From the NCBI GenBank assembly GCA_022772675.1, contig JALEZW010000071.1:62001-126000 (forward strand): a stretch of DNA of 64,000 nt, written 5' to 3'. Under the pieces are notes generated by a model, which made no database searches, was not told where the DNA came from, and worked only from the letters and a program-made list of their open reading frames with translations. Each line of letters begins with the position of its first letter. Position 1 is the first letter of the stretch. Both the position numbers and the translations under genes were made by a program. This stretch comes from Agathobacter sp. Lineage in GTDB: Bacteria; Bacillota; Clostridia; Lachnospirales; Lachnospiraceae. Shown here piece by piece: positions 26,349 through 35,275 of the stretch.

Positions 26349-27167
26349 TCAACCTCCCAACACGATCAGGCGTCTGGTCACCTGTTTCCAGATCAAACTG
26401 CCCAAAAGATACAAAAGTACAACCCATACCGCCTGTCTTGCCAGGACAAACCAAAGCGCACTTCCTGAATACTTGCCAAGGTAAATCATTACCGGCGTAT
26501 ACACCATGGATGAAAATGGAAGAAAATCAAACACCTTCTGCACAACAGCCGGGAAAAATGAAAGCGGAATCAGCTGTCCTGTCAAAAATGACAGCAGAGC
26601 ATCCTTCGCCATCTGCATTCCAAAAATATAAGTTGTAAAAAAAGCAATCATACCAAAACAGAAATCAAAAAGCACATAAATCAAAAAACTCATGCATACG
26701 CTTACCAGAAACAACAGAATATCGCTGATATGCACAACCGGAAAGCCAAGTACCTTCACCTTATAAATCTCAAGGGCAATCCACACAAACACCGACGGCA
26801 TGAAAAAATGATATATCATGGTTCCAAAGGACTGGGCGATCAGACTAAGCCTGTAGTCCATGGGCTTAATCAGTGTCATCGCGATATTTCCCTTGACAAC
26901 ATCCTCACTGACATTTCGGGATATGGAAATCATTACAAGCGATGATGCAATATAACTCATAAAAACATAGACAATCATCTCATTCCGGCTGAGTCCGCCC
27001 AGGGTGGAATTTTCTGCACTTCCATATATCGCCATCCACAAATAATAATTGATAAAGGAGGAAAACAGGCTGCAAATCATAAAGAGATAGAAAGCTCCCT
27101 TATACGCCATATTCCGCTTCAACTCATTGGATGTGAATGGCAGATAGGTTCGAAAAAACTTTTTCAT
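26349..27167 (-). CDS. ABC-2 type exporter permease (first permease)
   Basis: A 272-residue, six-helix permease. NVSEDVVKGNIAMTLIKPMDYRLSL after the second helix is the cytoplasmic coupling segment common to this ABC-2 family. The AUG at 27167 is chosen over a GUG frame because AAAGGAGGG precedes it. It starts 16 nt after the ATPase gene. With the second permease it forms the heteromeric membrane part of the exporter. Confidence 0.87.
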   Translation of the reverse strand: MKKFFRTYLPFTSNELKRNMAYKGAFYLFMICSLFSSFINYYLWMAIYGSAENSTLGGLSRNEMIVYVFMSYIASSLVMISISRNVSEDVVKGNIAMTLIKPMDYRLSLIAQSFGTMIYHFFMPSVFVWIALEIYKVKVLGFPVVHISDILLFLVSVCMSFLIYVLFDFCFGMIAFFTTYIFGMQMAKDALLSFLTGQLIPLSFFPAVVQKVFDFLPFSSMVYTPVMIYLGKYSGSALWFVLARQAVWVVLLYLLGSLIWKQVTRRLIVLGG

Positions 27168-27183
27168 CGCACCCTCCTTTCCC

Positions 27184-28197
27184 TTACACACTCAATCTAT
27201 GGCGGTAAATTTCCTTGACAATATCAGAAAGCTCCGTCTCCTGAATCTTTATATCCTTCACTTCCGTGGCCGCCATGGCTGCAGAAATTACATCCGATAC
27301 CTGCAGATCATTCTTATCAAAAGAAATCACCAGCTGATTGTTTTCCTCGTCTCCCTCCACAGTAAAAACAGAACCATCTGCCCCAAGAATCTTTGCCCAG
27401 TCAAGGCTCTTTGCCTGCTGCACGGAGCGAACCTCCATAATCACGCTGCGCTTCGTCCCATATGTATTCTTAAGTTCTCCCAGACCTCCGTCGTAAATCT
27501 TGTGACCCTCGTCAATCACGATGATTCGGTTACAAAGCTCCTCAATGTCTCCAATATCATGGGTGGTCAGAATCACAGTGGTATGATACTTTTCATTGAT
27601 GACTCTGATTGCCTCACGAATCTTATCCTTTACCACCAGATCCAGACCAATCGTGGGCTCATCCAGATACAGCACCTTCGGATTATGGATAAGTGCCGCT
27701 CCGAGATCCGCACGCATTCTCTGTCCCAGGGAAAGTGTCCGCACCGGCCGGTCAAAAAATGCCGGCAGATCCAGTACTTCATTTAAAAACTTCATCTGCT
27801 TCGCATAGTCTTCATCCGACACATCATAGATTTCCTTTAAGATGGTATAGGATTCCGACAGTGGAAGATCCCACCAGAGCTGCGTTCTCTGACCAAATAC
27901 AACTCCAATATTCTTAGCATTCTTCATGCGTTCCTTACTGGGATCCCCCCCATTGATCATGCATCGTCCCTTCGTGGGTGTCAGAATGCCTGTCATCATC
28001 TTGATGGTGGTAGACTTGCCCGCACCATTGCTTCCAATATAACCGACAATCTCCCCCTCATCAATGGAAAAGGAAATATCATCCACCGCAAGCTTGCGAA
28101 CCTTCTCCGTGGAAAAAAGCCCCTTAATTGCTCCCTTCAGTCCCGGATATTTCTTCGGCGAAACAAACTCCTTTACAATATGTTCCACTTGAATCAT
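27184..28197 (-). CDS. ABC exporter ATP-binding protein
   Basis: A 337-residue ATPase. Walker A is GSNGAGKSTTIKMM, the signature is LSLGQRMRADL, Walker B is VLYLDEPTIGLD and the switch histidine is in TTHDIGDIEEL. The N-terminal extension (about 40 residues before Walker A, with KYPGLKGAIKGLF) and a C-terminal regulatory tail fit the COG4586 class paired with ABC-2 permeases. The AUG at 28197 follows GAGGAGA at seven bases; a longer frame has no ribosome site. It leads the operon. Confidence 0.93.
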   Translation of the reverse strand: MIQVEHIVKEFVSPKKYPGLKGAIKGLFSTEKVRKLAVDDISFSIDEGEIVGYIGSNGAGKSTTIKMMTGILTPTKGRCMINGGDPSKERMKNAKNIGVVFGQRTQLWWDLPLSESYTILKEIYDVSDEDYAKQMKFLNEVLDLPAFFDRPVRTLSLGQRMRADLGAALIHNPKVLYLDEPTIGLDLVVKDKIREAIRVINEKYHTTVILTTHDIGDIEELCNRIIVIDEGHKIYDGGLGELKNTYGTKRSVIMEVRSVQQAKSLDWAKILGADGSVFTVEGDEENNQLVISFDKNDLQVSDVISAAMAATEVKDIKIQETELSDIVKEIYRHRLSV

Positions 28198-28241
28198 ATC
28201 TAATCTCCTCGGTTTGTTATTCAAACATACGTTTGTTTTTC

Positions 28242-28270
28242 ATTATAACAGGTGCCCGACTGTCATGCAA
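28242..28270 (-). promoter_or_regulatory. Promoter of the ABC exporter operon
   Basis: On the minus strand TTGCAT (28270-28265), 17 bp, then TATAAT (28247-28242) preceded by TGT (extended -10). Just downstream (28222-28235) CAAAC and GTTTG form a short inverted repeat that could be an operator; no regulator gene is adjacent. Confidence 0.65.
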
Positions 28271-28400
28271 GCATTTTTTTAATCCATTCAGATTCCCTCC
28301 CACAACTTCGCCAAACCAAACGAAAAGCCGTGCTATCTATACAACAGGGAGGGAACCTCTTAGTGGAAAGATACCTTACTGCCTGCCCGTTTTTATTCCG

Positions 28401-28958
28401 CTATCGGGTACTGTTCCAGAAATCCACCGGCTCATAATCCTGCAGCTCTGCAAGAAATCCCCTTTTATTCAATTCCTCCTGAATCATATCCAAAATTTCC
28501 ACACTGTCCGCGCGAACCGTATGGTAATGATATCCGCTTGTCACATTTTTTAAGAGACTTGATTTGCCGGAACTGATTTCCTCCAGGTAGTTACGGATAT
28601 CCATGCGGGATTTAATATTCATCTCTGCCCGCAAAACCCCATATACCTTGTGATAGACAAAGACATCCTCGATGGTGCCTCCCATATCCACAATCATGGT
28701 CAGTTCTTCCTCAACTTCATTATCCTCGTGCCGAACCTTGAACACGCGGCTCGTCTCGTGCTTCTCCTGAATCAGATAACCGCGGTTGGTGGAAATTATT
28801 GAATTTCCATTGGCGCGAAGAAGTGCAACATCCTGCACAATTACCTGACGGCTCACATCAAAGATCTTTGCAAATGTTGTGGCGGAAATGGGTTTTTCGC
28901 TGGTCTTTAGCTTTTGAATGATTTTTTCACGTCTCTCTTCTCCACTAATCGCCGGCAT
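28401..28958 (-). CDS. niaR: Niacin-responsive transcriptional repressor NiaR
   Basis: NiaR represses NAD biosynthesis and uptake genes when nicotinic acid is present. The protein has an N-terminal winged helix (ISATTFAKIFDVSRQVIVQDVALLRANG) and a C-terminal 3H domain named after its conserved histidines, seen here in YHKVYG and SGYHYHTVRAD. The AUG at 28958 is used because AAGGGTGA lies just before it; the longer GUG start would sit inside that site. It follows nadC with at most a few bases between, and it probably regulates the nadB promoter in this operon. Confidence 0.93.
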   Translation of the reverse strand: MPAISGEERREKIIQKLKTSEKPISATTFAKIFDVSRQVIVQDVALLRANGNSIISTNRGYLIQEKHETSRVFKVRHEDNEVEEELTMIVDMGGTIEDVFVYHKVYGVLRAEMNIKSRMDIRNYLEEISSGKSSLLKNVTSGYHYHTVRADSVEILDMIQEELNKRGFLAELQDYEPVDFWNSTR

Positions 28959-28963
28959 AATGC

Positions 28964-29836
28964 TCACCCTTCTTTAACATCATTGACCGGATGAAGATTC
29001 TTAAGGGAAATATCCATGATGGGAGCAGAATGGGTCAGTGCTCCACTGGAAACATAGTCCACACCCAGATCCACAAGCCGCTTAATATTTTCCTTCGTTA
29101 CATTTCCGGACACTTCAATCTCTGCCCGCTTATCAATCAGGGCAACTGCTTCTCTTAAAGTCTCTGTGTCCATATTGTCAAGCATGATAATATCAGCTCC
29201 TGCCTCCACAGCATCCTTTACCATTTCAAGGGTCTCCACCTCAACCTCGATTTTACGGACAAAGGGTGCATATGCCTTTGCAGCCGCAATCGCTTCCTTT
29301 ACACCGCCTGCTGCACCAATATGGTTATCTTTAAGAAGTACCCCATCGGACAGATTGTAACGATGATTGTTTCCTCCACCTGTGCGAACTGCATACTTCT
29401 CGAAAATCCGGTTATTGGGTGTGGTCTTTCTGGTGTCTAACAGCTTAATCCCGGTTCCTGCGAGAAGCTCTGCAACGGAATGGGTATAGGTTGCGATACC
29501 GCTCATACGCTGTAAATAGTTAAGTGCTGTACGTTCCCCACAGAGAAGGGTCCGGATATCCCCATAAACCCTGGCCATCAGCTGTCCCTTTTTTACTTTT
29601 TCCCCATCCTGAACAAAAAATTCAACGGTTGTTTTCTCATCCAAAAGTGTAAATACTCGTTCAAATATCTGCAGCCCGCAGATAATTCCATCCTCTTTAC
29701 AGATAAGATCCACCTCTCCTGCCTGAGGATGGGGCATCACACTGTTTGTGGATACATCCTCACTGGTGATGTCCTCCTTTAACGCACTCATAATAAGTGG
29801 ATCTGCATTTAACTTTAATGTCACCTGATCTAACAT
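28964..29836 (-). CDS. nadC: Quinolinate phosphoribosyltransferase (nicotinate-nucleotide pyrophosphorylase)
   Basis: NadC converts quinolinate and PRPP to nicotinate mononucleotide. The 290-residue sequence shows LNYLQRMSGIAT, LDTRKTTPNNRIFEKYAVRTGGGNNHR with the substrate-binding arginines, LLKDNHI, and the barrel-end strands IMLDNMD and IEVSGNVT. AAGGAG precedes the AUG. It is the middle gene of nadB-nadC-niaR. Confidence 0.97.
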   Translation of the reverse strand: MLDQVTLKLNADPLIMSALKEDITSEDVSTNSVMPHPQAGEVDLICKEDGIICGLQIFERVFTLLDEKTTVEFFVQDGEKVKKGQLMARVYGDIRTLLCGERTALNYLQRMSGIATYTHSVAELLAGTGIKLLDTRKTTPNNRIFEKYAVRTGGGNNHRYNLSDGVLLKDNHIGAAGGVKEAIAAAKAYAPFVRKIEVEVETLEMVKDAVEAGADIIMLDNMDTETLREAVALIDKRAEIEVSGNVTKENIKRLVDLGVDYVSSGALTHSAPIMDISLKNLHPVNDVKEG

Positions 29837-29854
29837 ATGATTCTCCTTTTATAC

Positions 29855-31219
29855 TTAGTAGGCAGATTTTGAGCCGCTTTTTCTGAAGGCCGCCTTTACC
29901 CTGTGCCCCTCATCTGATTCCTGTGTGCTCTTCTCATCTGCCTCGATAATGGCATTTCTGACATAGGAATGGTAACAGCTTGCAAGTTTTTGGGCATTTG
30001 TGTAGTCTTCCAGATTGATTTTTTCAAATAAATCTTCTTTCTGCTTTTGTTTTTCCCCTGCATGGGCACTCATCTGAAGAGCTGCACGTCTGGCAAATAC
30101 AAGACTCTCCAGAAGAGAATTGCTGGCCAGACGATTTTTTCCGTGTACCCCGTTGCATGCAGTCTCACCTACTGCATACAGCCGCTCCATAGATGTGTGG
30201 CTCTCATGGTCTACCCAGACCCCTCCCATAAAATAATGCTGTGCCGGAACCACCGGAATACACTCCTTCGTCACATCGTAGCCCATCTGCCTGCAGTGCT
30301 CCACAATGTTCGGAAAATGCTCTTTTAACTCTTTTTCCGGAATCGGCCTTAAATCCTCCCAGACAAAGTCCGTTCCATCCTTTTCCATCTGCTTATAGAT
30401 TTCTTCCGTAAGCAGATCTCTTGGAAGCAGTTCATTCACAAAACGGTTCATATGCTTATCATACAGTTTAGCCCCTTCGCCCCGGACGGACTCCGAAATC
30501 AGGAAACTTCTTTCCTCCTCATCCTCCGAGTAAAAGGTAGTGGGATGAATCTGCACATAATTTACATCCTTAAGCCGGATGTCGTGCCGGATAGACAGTG
30601 CCAGGGCATCCCCTGTCAGATGGCGGAAATTTGTGGAATGGCGGTACAGACCTCCGATTCCTCCACAGGCCCAGACGGTATAATCTGCCTGCACGGTATC
30701 AATCGAACCATCCTCCCGACGAATCACGACACCGTAACAGCAATTATTCTCTGCTACAATATCCACCATTTTTGTATTTTCCAGAATCGTAACGTTTGGA
30801 AGCTTTTTCACGGCGGCAAGGAGTTTGCTTGTGATTTCCTCTCCCGTAATATCCTCATGGAACAGGATTCGCTTGTCGGAGTGGGCGCCCTCTCTGGTAA
30901 AGGCAAATGTCCCGTCCTCATTCTTCGCAAAATCCACACCGTATCCAATCAGATCGTGAATCACATCCTGTGAAGAACGAATCATAATCTCCACCGAATC
31001 CCGGTCGTTTTCATAGTGACCGGCCTTCATGGTATCCTCAAAATAGCTGTCATAGTCACTGTCATCCTTTAACATGCAGATGCCGCCCTGCGCCAGAAAG
31101 GAATCACTGCTGGTTACATCCGACTTGGTAATCACCGTGATATTTTTCTCCCGCGGCAGATTTAAAGCGCAGTACAGTCCCGAACAGCCGCTGCCTGCAA
31201 TCAGAATATCTGTTTTCAT
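29855..31219 (-). CDS. nadB: L-aspartate oxidase
   Basis: NadB oxidises L-aspartate to iminoaspartate, the first step of de novo NAD synthesis; anaerobes use fumarate as acceptor. The FAD-binding glycine motif opens the protein (ILIAGSGCSGLYCALNL), and TREGAHSDKRILFHED, HPTTFYS, LISESVRGEGAKLYD and ARHAL-equivalent GKNRLASNSLLESLVFARRAA are visible. The AUG at 31219 (454 residues) follows AAGGGGAC; upstream codons overlap the promoter. The usual partner nadA is not in the operon or window. Confidence 0.95.
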   Translation of the reverse strand: MKTDILIAGSGCSGLYCALNLPREKNITVITKSDVTSSDSFLAQGGICMLKDDSDYDSYFEDTMKAGHYENDRDSVEIMIRSSQDVIHDLIGYGVDFAKNEDGTFAFTREGAHSDKRILFHEDITGEEITSKLLAAVKKLPNVTILENTKMVDIVAENNCCYGVVIRREDGSIDTVQADYTVWACGGIGGLYRHSTNFRHLTGDALALSIRHDIRLKDVNYVQIHPTTFYSEDEEERSFLISESVRGEGAKLYDKHMNRFVNELLPRDLLTEEIYKQMEKDGTDFVWEDLRPIPEKELKEHFPNIVEHCRQMGYDVTKECIPVVPAQHYFMGGVWVDHESHTSMERLYAVGETACNGVHGKNRLASNSLLESLVFARRAALQMSAHAGEKQKQKEDLFEKINLEDYTNAQKLASCYHSYVRNAIIEADEKSTQESDEGHRVKAAFRKSGSKSAY

Positions 31220-31303
31220 TCTTGTCCCCTTCTTTTGGAACACGGATCCGGCAAAATCCCTTTGGGAAACCGGACCCGTGCTGATCTGTTGTATCTGCCA
31301 TGC

Positions 31304-31341
31304 ATCATACCATATATCTTTACAGGTGACAAGACACAAGA
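31304..31341 (-). promoter_or_regulatory. nadB promoter with probable NiaR operator
   Basis: On the minus strand TTGTCA (31332-31327), 17 bp, then TATGAT (31309-31304). The -35 is embedded in CTTGTGTCTTGTCACCTGT, which contains GTGTCTTGTCAC (GTG/CAC inverted arms). A site over the -35 fits repression by NiaR encoded two genes downstream. Operator identity is inference. Confidence 0.55.
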
Positions 31342-31351
31342 TGTTTTTCGC

Positions 31352-32365
31352 CTAATTAAAACCTACAACCTTCTGGGAAAGACGGTACGCAGCAACCGAA
31401 ATCTTTCTGCCTCCTTTTCCCGGCAGATTCATGGTCTGTCCCATAATTCCATTGCGAAGCCGGTGAAACAGCACAATGTCCTTATCCTTTATGTATTTCC
31501 ACAGTTCCCTCTTTTTCTGAAGATTTTCTTCTGTCCCGGAACGTAAAAGCATGGCAGTTGTCACCACAGTAATGATTTCCAGATAGTTGATCATGTACTT
31601 GCGGCATTTATGGTTGGTCACCTTATTTAAGTCCACCTCATCCAGCATGATCTTATTGACCCTTATCTGCTGGTCAATCCTGCCGATCATAACTTTCTCA
31701 TTGACCGACTGATCCTCTCTGCCGATAAAATAGCGGTAAAAATCCACATCCATATAGTATATGGTACGGACAAAGGGCAGAGGTTTGTAAACATAGATAT
31801 TGTCCACATAGAACGTGTGCTTCGGCAGTTCGAGTCCACATTCCCTTAATAGCTTGGTTCTGTAAATCACGGAGTGCATGAGAATATAATGGCCCTTATA
31901 AAAGTGCCGCACATCGCTCCATGTAAACACCTGATCTTTCGGGAAGCCCAGCTGACGCATTACTTTCTTGTGGGTAACCCCCACTTTTTCATATACGTAG
32001 TTGGCAAGAAGCATATCTAATGTCACACTGCCTCCGGCAATCTCCCTCAGCTTATCAAGAATCTTTAAATAAGCCTCCTCATCTACCCAGTCGTCACTGT
32101 CCACCACCTTAAAATACAGCCCTGTGGCATTCCGGATTCCCGCATTGACCGCCTCTCCATGTCCGCCGTTCTCCTGATGGATGGCGCGAACAATGGTGGG
32201 ATATTTCCTGGCATATTCATCTGCAATTGCGGCTGTATTGTCGGTGGAGCCGTCATCTACAATAAGAATCTCCACATCCTCCCCTCCGGGAAGAATGGAT
32301 TCAATACAGTGGCGCATATAATCCTGTGAGTTATAACACGGTATCGTAAATGTTAATAATTTCAT
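31352..32365 (-). CDS. Family 2 glycosyltransferase
   Basis: A 337-residue GT-A enzyme. TFTIPCYNSQDYMRHCIESIL starts the fold, ILIVDDGSTDNT binds the nucleotide, GGHGEAVNAGI is the family GHG loop, and VDSDDW supplies the metal-binding DxD. The C-terminal half is basic and ends without membrane helices. It probably adds a sugar to a cell-surface glycan, but no capsule or teichoic acid genes are near. AAGGGG precedes the AUG, and a TATAAT -10 lies at 32398-32403 on the minus strand. Confidence 0.9.
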   Translation of the reverse strand: MKLLTFTIPCYNSQDYMRHCIESILPGGEDVEILIVDDGSTDNTAAIADEYARKYPTIVRAIHQENGGHGEAVNAGIRNATGLYFKVVDSDDWVDEEAYLKILDKLREIAGGSVTLDMLLANYVYEKVGVTHKKVMRQLGFPKDQVFTWSDVRHFYKGHYILMHSVIYRTKLLRECGLELPKHTFYVDNIYVYKPLPFVRTIYYMDVDFYRYFIGREDQSVNEKVMIGRIDQQIRVNKIMLDEVDLNKVTNHKCRKYMINYLEIITVVTTAMLLRSGTEENLQKKRELWKYIKDKDIVLFHRLRNGIMGQTMNLPGKGGRKISVAAYRLSQKVVGFN

Positions 32366-32437
32366 TTTTTCCCCTTTGTGTAAATTGTTTTGAGTCCATT
32401 ATAAATGAGAATCGGGCTGTAGTCGAGAGAAATTTAT

Positions 32438-32467
32438 AATAAATCAGGGGGTTTTGCCTGATTTATT
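32438..32467. terminator. Perfect AT-rich hairpin in the 32.4-32.7 kb intergenic region
   Basis: AATAAATCAGG (32438-32448) pairs exactly with CCTGATTTATT (32457-32467). It separates the glycosyltransferase promoter from the rest of the 311-nt gap. It may terminate read-through from upstream or insulate the candidate small RNA. Confidence 0.5.
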
Positions 32468-32470
32468 TTG

Positions 32471-32614
32471 TTCATAATTTATTAACAGTTTTCTCATAAA
32501 CTCCACATACCGGCTTCACAATTGTCTCCTATACTTTAACCATACCTAAGAAATAAACTTTTTCTTTTTCATAATCCTCGCACCGATATTTGGCGCGAGG
32601 TCCTCCCTTTTTTT
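32471..32614 (+). ncRNA. Candidate small RNA with response-regulator-type promoter
   Basis: On the plus strand, TTCATAA, TTAACAG, CTCATAA, CCACATA and CTTCACA begin at about 32471, 32483, 32493, 32503 and 32514, a helical-repeat spacing typical of OmpR/PhoB-type boxes. TATACT follows at 32530-32535, nine bases after the last box. A hairpin CCTCGC/GCGAGG (32576-32581 with 32595-32600) and seven Ts (32608-32614) end the unit. There is no plus-strand gene; the predicted transcript from about 32542 is roughly 70 nt. Expression is inferred only from this layout. Confidence 0.4.
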
Positions 32615-32646
32615 ATTTAGATTTTTTCTCATACTAATTTCTTTCC

Positions 32647-32678
32647 AAAAAGAGCTGTCCGGCAACGGACAGCTCTTT
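32647..32678 (-). terminator. Terminator of mutY
   Basis: AAAGAGCTGTCCG (32649-32661) pairs perfectly with CGGACAGCTCTTT (32666-32678) around a GCAA loop. TTTTT follows on the minus strand. The stem overlaps the mutY stop codon. Confidence 0.92.
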
Positions 32679-33762
32679 AGGATTGATACGATTCTTTAAT
32701 TGCATTCCAATAGGCAGAAAACGCGCTGGGCACTGCATACTTCTGTGCTGCATCGGAAGCCTCCACAAAAAATAAATCATTTTTTAAATTATGTGGTTTC
32801 TCCACCAGAACTACATAGGCATGCATATGCCATTCTACATGGGAAAAAATATGTTTCGCATCCGGAAGAGGCAGAATACGGACCGGCGATAGTCCCGCTT
32901 TTTTCAGATAATCCAATGCCTCCTTACGGTTTAAAAACTCTTCACAGTTTGGAAGCTCATAAAGGCCCGCCAAAAGGCCTTTCTTCGGGCGCTTATGGAG
33001 AGCAACACGTTCTCCATCACGAATGACAAATACCGTCCTCTCCTCAATTTTTCGAGCTTTTGCCCGGGTTTTCACAGGAATACAGTCTGTTTTTTTCTGC
33101 AGACGTGCCTCACAAAATTTTTCCCACGGACAGGCTTCACAGTGTGGTGCCCCATTTGGCACACAGACCATGGCTCCCAGTTCCATCAGTGCCTGATTAA
33201 AATTCCGGGGTATCAGTCCATGGTTTACCTCTTGCACCATCATATTCTGAATCTGTTTTTCCACTCCTTTACGGACAGACTGTTTCATAATATCCGAATC
33301 ATCGGCGCACACCCGGGATATCACACGAAGCACATTTCCATCCACCGCCGGAACCGGCTTATTGTATGCAATAGATGCGATGGCTCCCGCTGTATAACTG
33401 CCAATTCCCTTAAGGGACAGAAGCTTCTCCGGGGTATCCGGAATGACACCATCAAACTGTTCCATCACCTGTTCTGCCGCTGCGTGCAGGTTCCGGACCC
33501 TGTTATAATAGCCCAGCCCCTCCCACAGCTTTAAATACTTATCCTCCGGACAGGCAGCAAGTGCCGCCACATCCGGAAGTTCTAAGATAAAGCGGGCAAA
33601 ATATGGCTTCACGGCTTCTACCCTGGTCTGCTGCAGCATGATTTCCGATACCCACACATAATAGGCACATGGATTTTCACGCCAGGGCAGTATACGGGCA
33701 TGCTCCTCAAACCATTCCTGCAACGGCTTTACCAATTTTGTTAAATCAAAATTTGAAATCAT
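32677..33762 (-). CDS. mutY: A/G-specific adenine glycosylase
   Basis: MutY removes adenine mispaired with 8-oxoguanine. The 361-residue protein has LQQTRVEAVKPYF, the helix-hairpin-helix LLSLKGIGSYTAGAIA with PAVDGNVLRV holding the catalytic aspartate, and an iron-sulfur loop CEACPWEKFC with a further cysteine upstream. A NUDIX-like C-terminal domain recognises 8-oxoG. It begins 10 nt after the GH13 gene stop with a weak ribosome site, so it may depend partly on translation from upstream. Confidence 0.95.
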   Translation of the reverse strand: MISNFDLTKLVKPLQEWFEEHARILPWRENPCAYYVWVSEIMLQQTRVEAVKPYFARFILELPDVAALAACPEDKYLKLWEGLGYYNRVRNLHAAAEQVMEQFDGVIPDTPEKLLSLKGIGSYTAGAIASIAYNKPVPAVDGNVLRVISRVCADDSDIMKQSVRKGVEKQIQNMMVQEVNHGLIPRNFNQALMELGAMVCVPNGAPHCEACPWEKFCEARLQKKTDCIPVKTRAKARKIEERTVFVIRDGERVALHKRPKKGLLAGLYELPNCEEFLNRKEALDYLKKAGLSPVRILPLPDAKHIFSHVEWHMHAYVVLVEKPHNLKNDLFFVEASDAAQKYAVPSAFSAYWNAIKESYQS

Positions 33763-33772
33763 GTCAAACCAA

Positions 33773-35080
33773 TTATACTTTCAGGAAATATGCGCTATAT
33801 GGCGGCAGCTCCAGTCCATTGTTTAAGCCAATGGTCTCTCCTGTGATCAGATCCACGGCACTGCCTGCTCCCGCATTAAAGCCTGCAAAGAACGGAGTAT
33901 CTGCCGCATTGATGGTCACATAGACTTTCTCTCCCTCATACTCCCGGAGAAATACGCACTGCCCATTCGTAAGAACAGTGGAAGAAAAACCACCATACTG
34001 CAGGGCCTTGGATGTCTTCTTTGCCTCAGCCACTTTTGCAATCCAGTCAGTCAGTTCATTCCACTCAGGCTTCTCAAAGGATGGACGAAGGGAAGGATCT
34101 CCGTTTTCCTTCTTTCCCTCTGCACCCCACTCACTTCCATAATAAACACACGGAATTCCCGGCATGCCAAATGCCAGGGCATAGATAAGGGGCAGATGCT
34201 TTGGATTGGTCAAAATAGAAGCCACTCGTGTCACATCATGGTTATCCACGAAGGAGAGCAGATGTTTTCCCCTGTAAAGAGTCCAGTTTTCCGGTCCAAA
34301 CTGGCGCAGCAGCGAGTGGTTAATTTCAAACATATTCATGCTGTTAAAGCTGGAATACAGTCCCTTGTAACACTCATAGTTTGTAACGGAATGAAGCATC
34401 TCATCGTTCATAAACTGGTTATAATCCCCATGCAGGGTCTCACCAAGCAGGAAGAAATCAGGCTTAAGCTCATCACAGAATTTTCTGAGTCTCCGCAGAA
34501 AATCCTTATCCAGACAGTAAGCCACATCCAGACGCAGTCCGTCAATATCAAATTCCTCTACCCAGCCACGGATAGCAGAAAAAATATGCTGGATCACATC
34601 TTCGTTACGGAGATTCAGTTTTACCAAATCATAATTGCCTTCCCAGCCCTCATACCATAATCCGTCGTTGTAATTGGAATTGCCGCCGAAATCAATCTTT
34701 GCAAACCAGTTGACATAAGGAGAGTTTTCCCGGTTCTTAAGCACATCCTCAAATGCCCAGAAGCCTCTTCCCACATGGTTAAACACGCCGTCCAGTACGA
34801 CGCGGATACCTGCCTCATGCAGATTCTTACATACCTCGGTAAAATCCTCATTGGTTCCAAGTCTTGTATCTATTTTTGTGTAATCCCTGGTATTATATCC
34901 ATGGGTATCCGATTCAAATACCGGTGAGAAATAAATGGCATCTGCCCCCATCTTCTGAATATGAGGAATCCAGTCATTTACTTTTGTAATTCTGCGCTCC
35001 GGCACCCCGTCATTTTCAAAAGGTGCACCGCAAAACCCTAACGGATAAATCTGATAAAAAACACTCTCATAAGCCCACAT
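33773..35080 (-). CDS. GH13 alpha-amylase-family glycoside hydrolase (intracellular)
   Basis: A 435-residue (beta/alpha)8 hydrolase of alpha-glucans. The four GH13 regions are present: DGVFNHVG, GLRLDVAYCL with the nucleophile aspartate, LLGETLHG with the acid/base glutamate, and FVDNHDVTR. There is no signal peptide and no N-terminal CBM34 domain, so it probably acts on imported maltodextrins like a cyclomaltodextrinase or neopullulanase; exact specificity is open. The AUG at 35080 follows AGGAGG. It has a promoter (35165-35193) divergent from crotonase. Confidence 0.92.
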   Translation of the reverse strand: MWAYESVFYQIYPLGFCGAPFENDGVPERRITKVNDWIPHIQKMGADAIYFSPVFESDTHGYNTRDYTKIDTRLGTNEDFTEVCKNLHEAGIRVVLDGVFNHVGRGFWAFEDVLKNRENSPYVNWFAKIDFGGNSNYNDGLWYEGWEGNYDLVKLNLRNEDVIQHIFSAIRGWVEEFDIDGLRLDVAYCLDKDFLRRLRKFCDELKPDFFLLGETLHGDYNQFMNDEMLHSVTNYECYKGLYSSFNSMNMFEINHSLLRQFGPENWTLYRGKHLLSFVDNHDVTRVASILTNPKHLPLIYALAFGMPGIPCVYYGSEWGAEGKKENGDPSLRPSFEKPEWNELTDWIAKVAEAKKTSKALQYGGFSSTVLTNGQCVFLREYEGEKVYVTINAADTPFFAGFNAGAGSAVDLITGETIGLNNGLELPPYSAYFLKV

Positions 35081-35164
35081 TGTACTTTCCTCCTGTAAAT
35101 AATTATGGCTATGCCCGTTTAGTTCCACAACATTTCGGATGCCGTGTGAACAGTAACTATGACT

Positions 35165-35225
35165 ATTGTACCATATTATGAAGCAGATACCAAGGATTGA
35201 CAAAATTTTGTCAAAGTGATACGAT
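35165..35225. promoter_or_regulatory. Divergent promoters with an 18-bp perfect palindrome
   Basis: Plus strand (crotonase): TTGACA 35197-35202, 17 bp, TACGAT 35220-35225. Minus strand (GH13): TTGGTA 35193-35188, 17 bp, TACAAT 35170-35165. The sequence TTGACAAAATTTTGTCAA (35197-35214) is a perfect palindrome covering the crotonase -35 and ending four bases from the GH13 -35. A bound dimer could block both promoters. No regulator gene is adjacent. Confidence 0.65.
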
Positions 35226-35275
35226 ACTATTATCTGAAAACTGTCAGAAGATATACATTTTAGGAGGATTGTACA

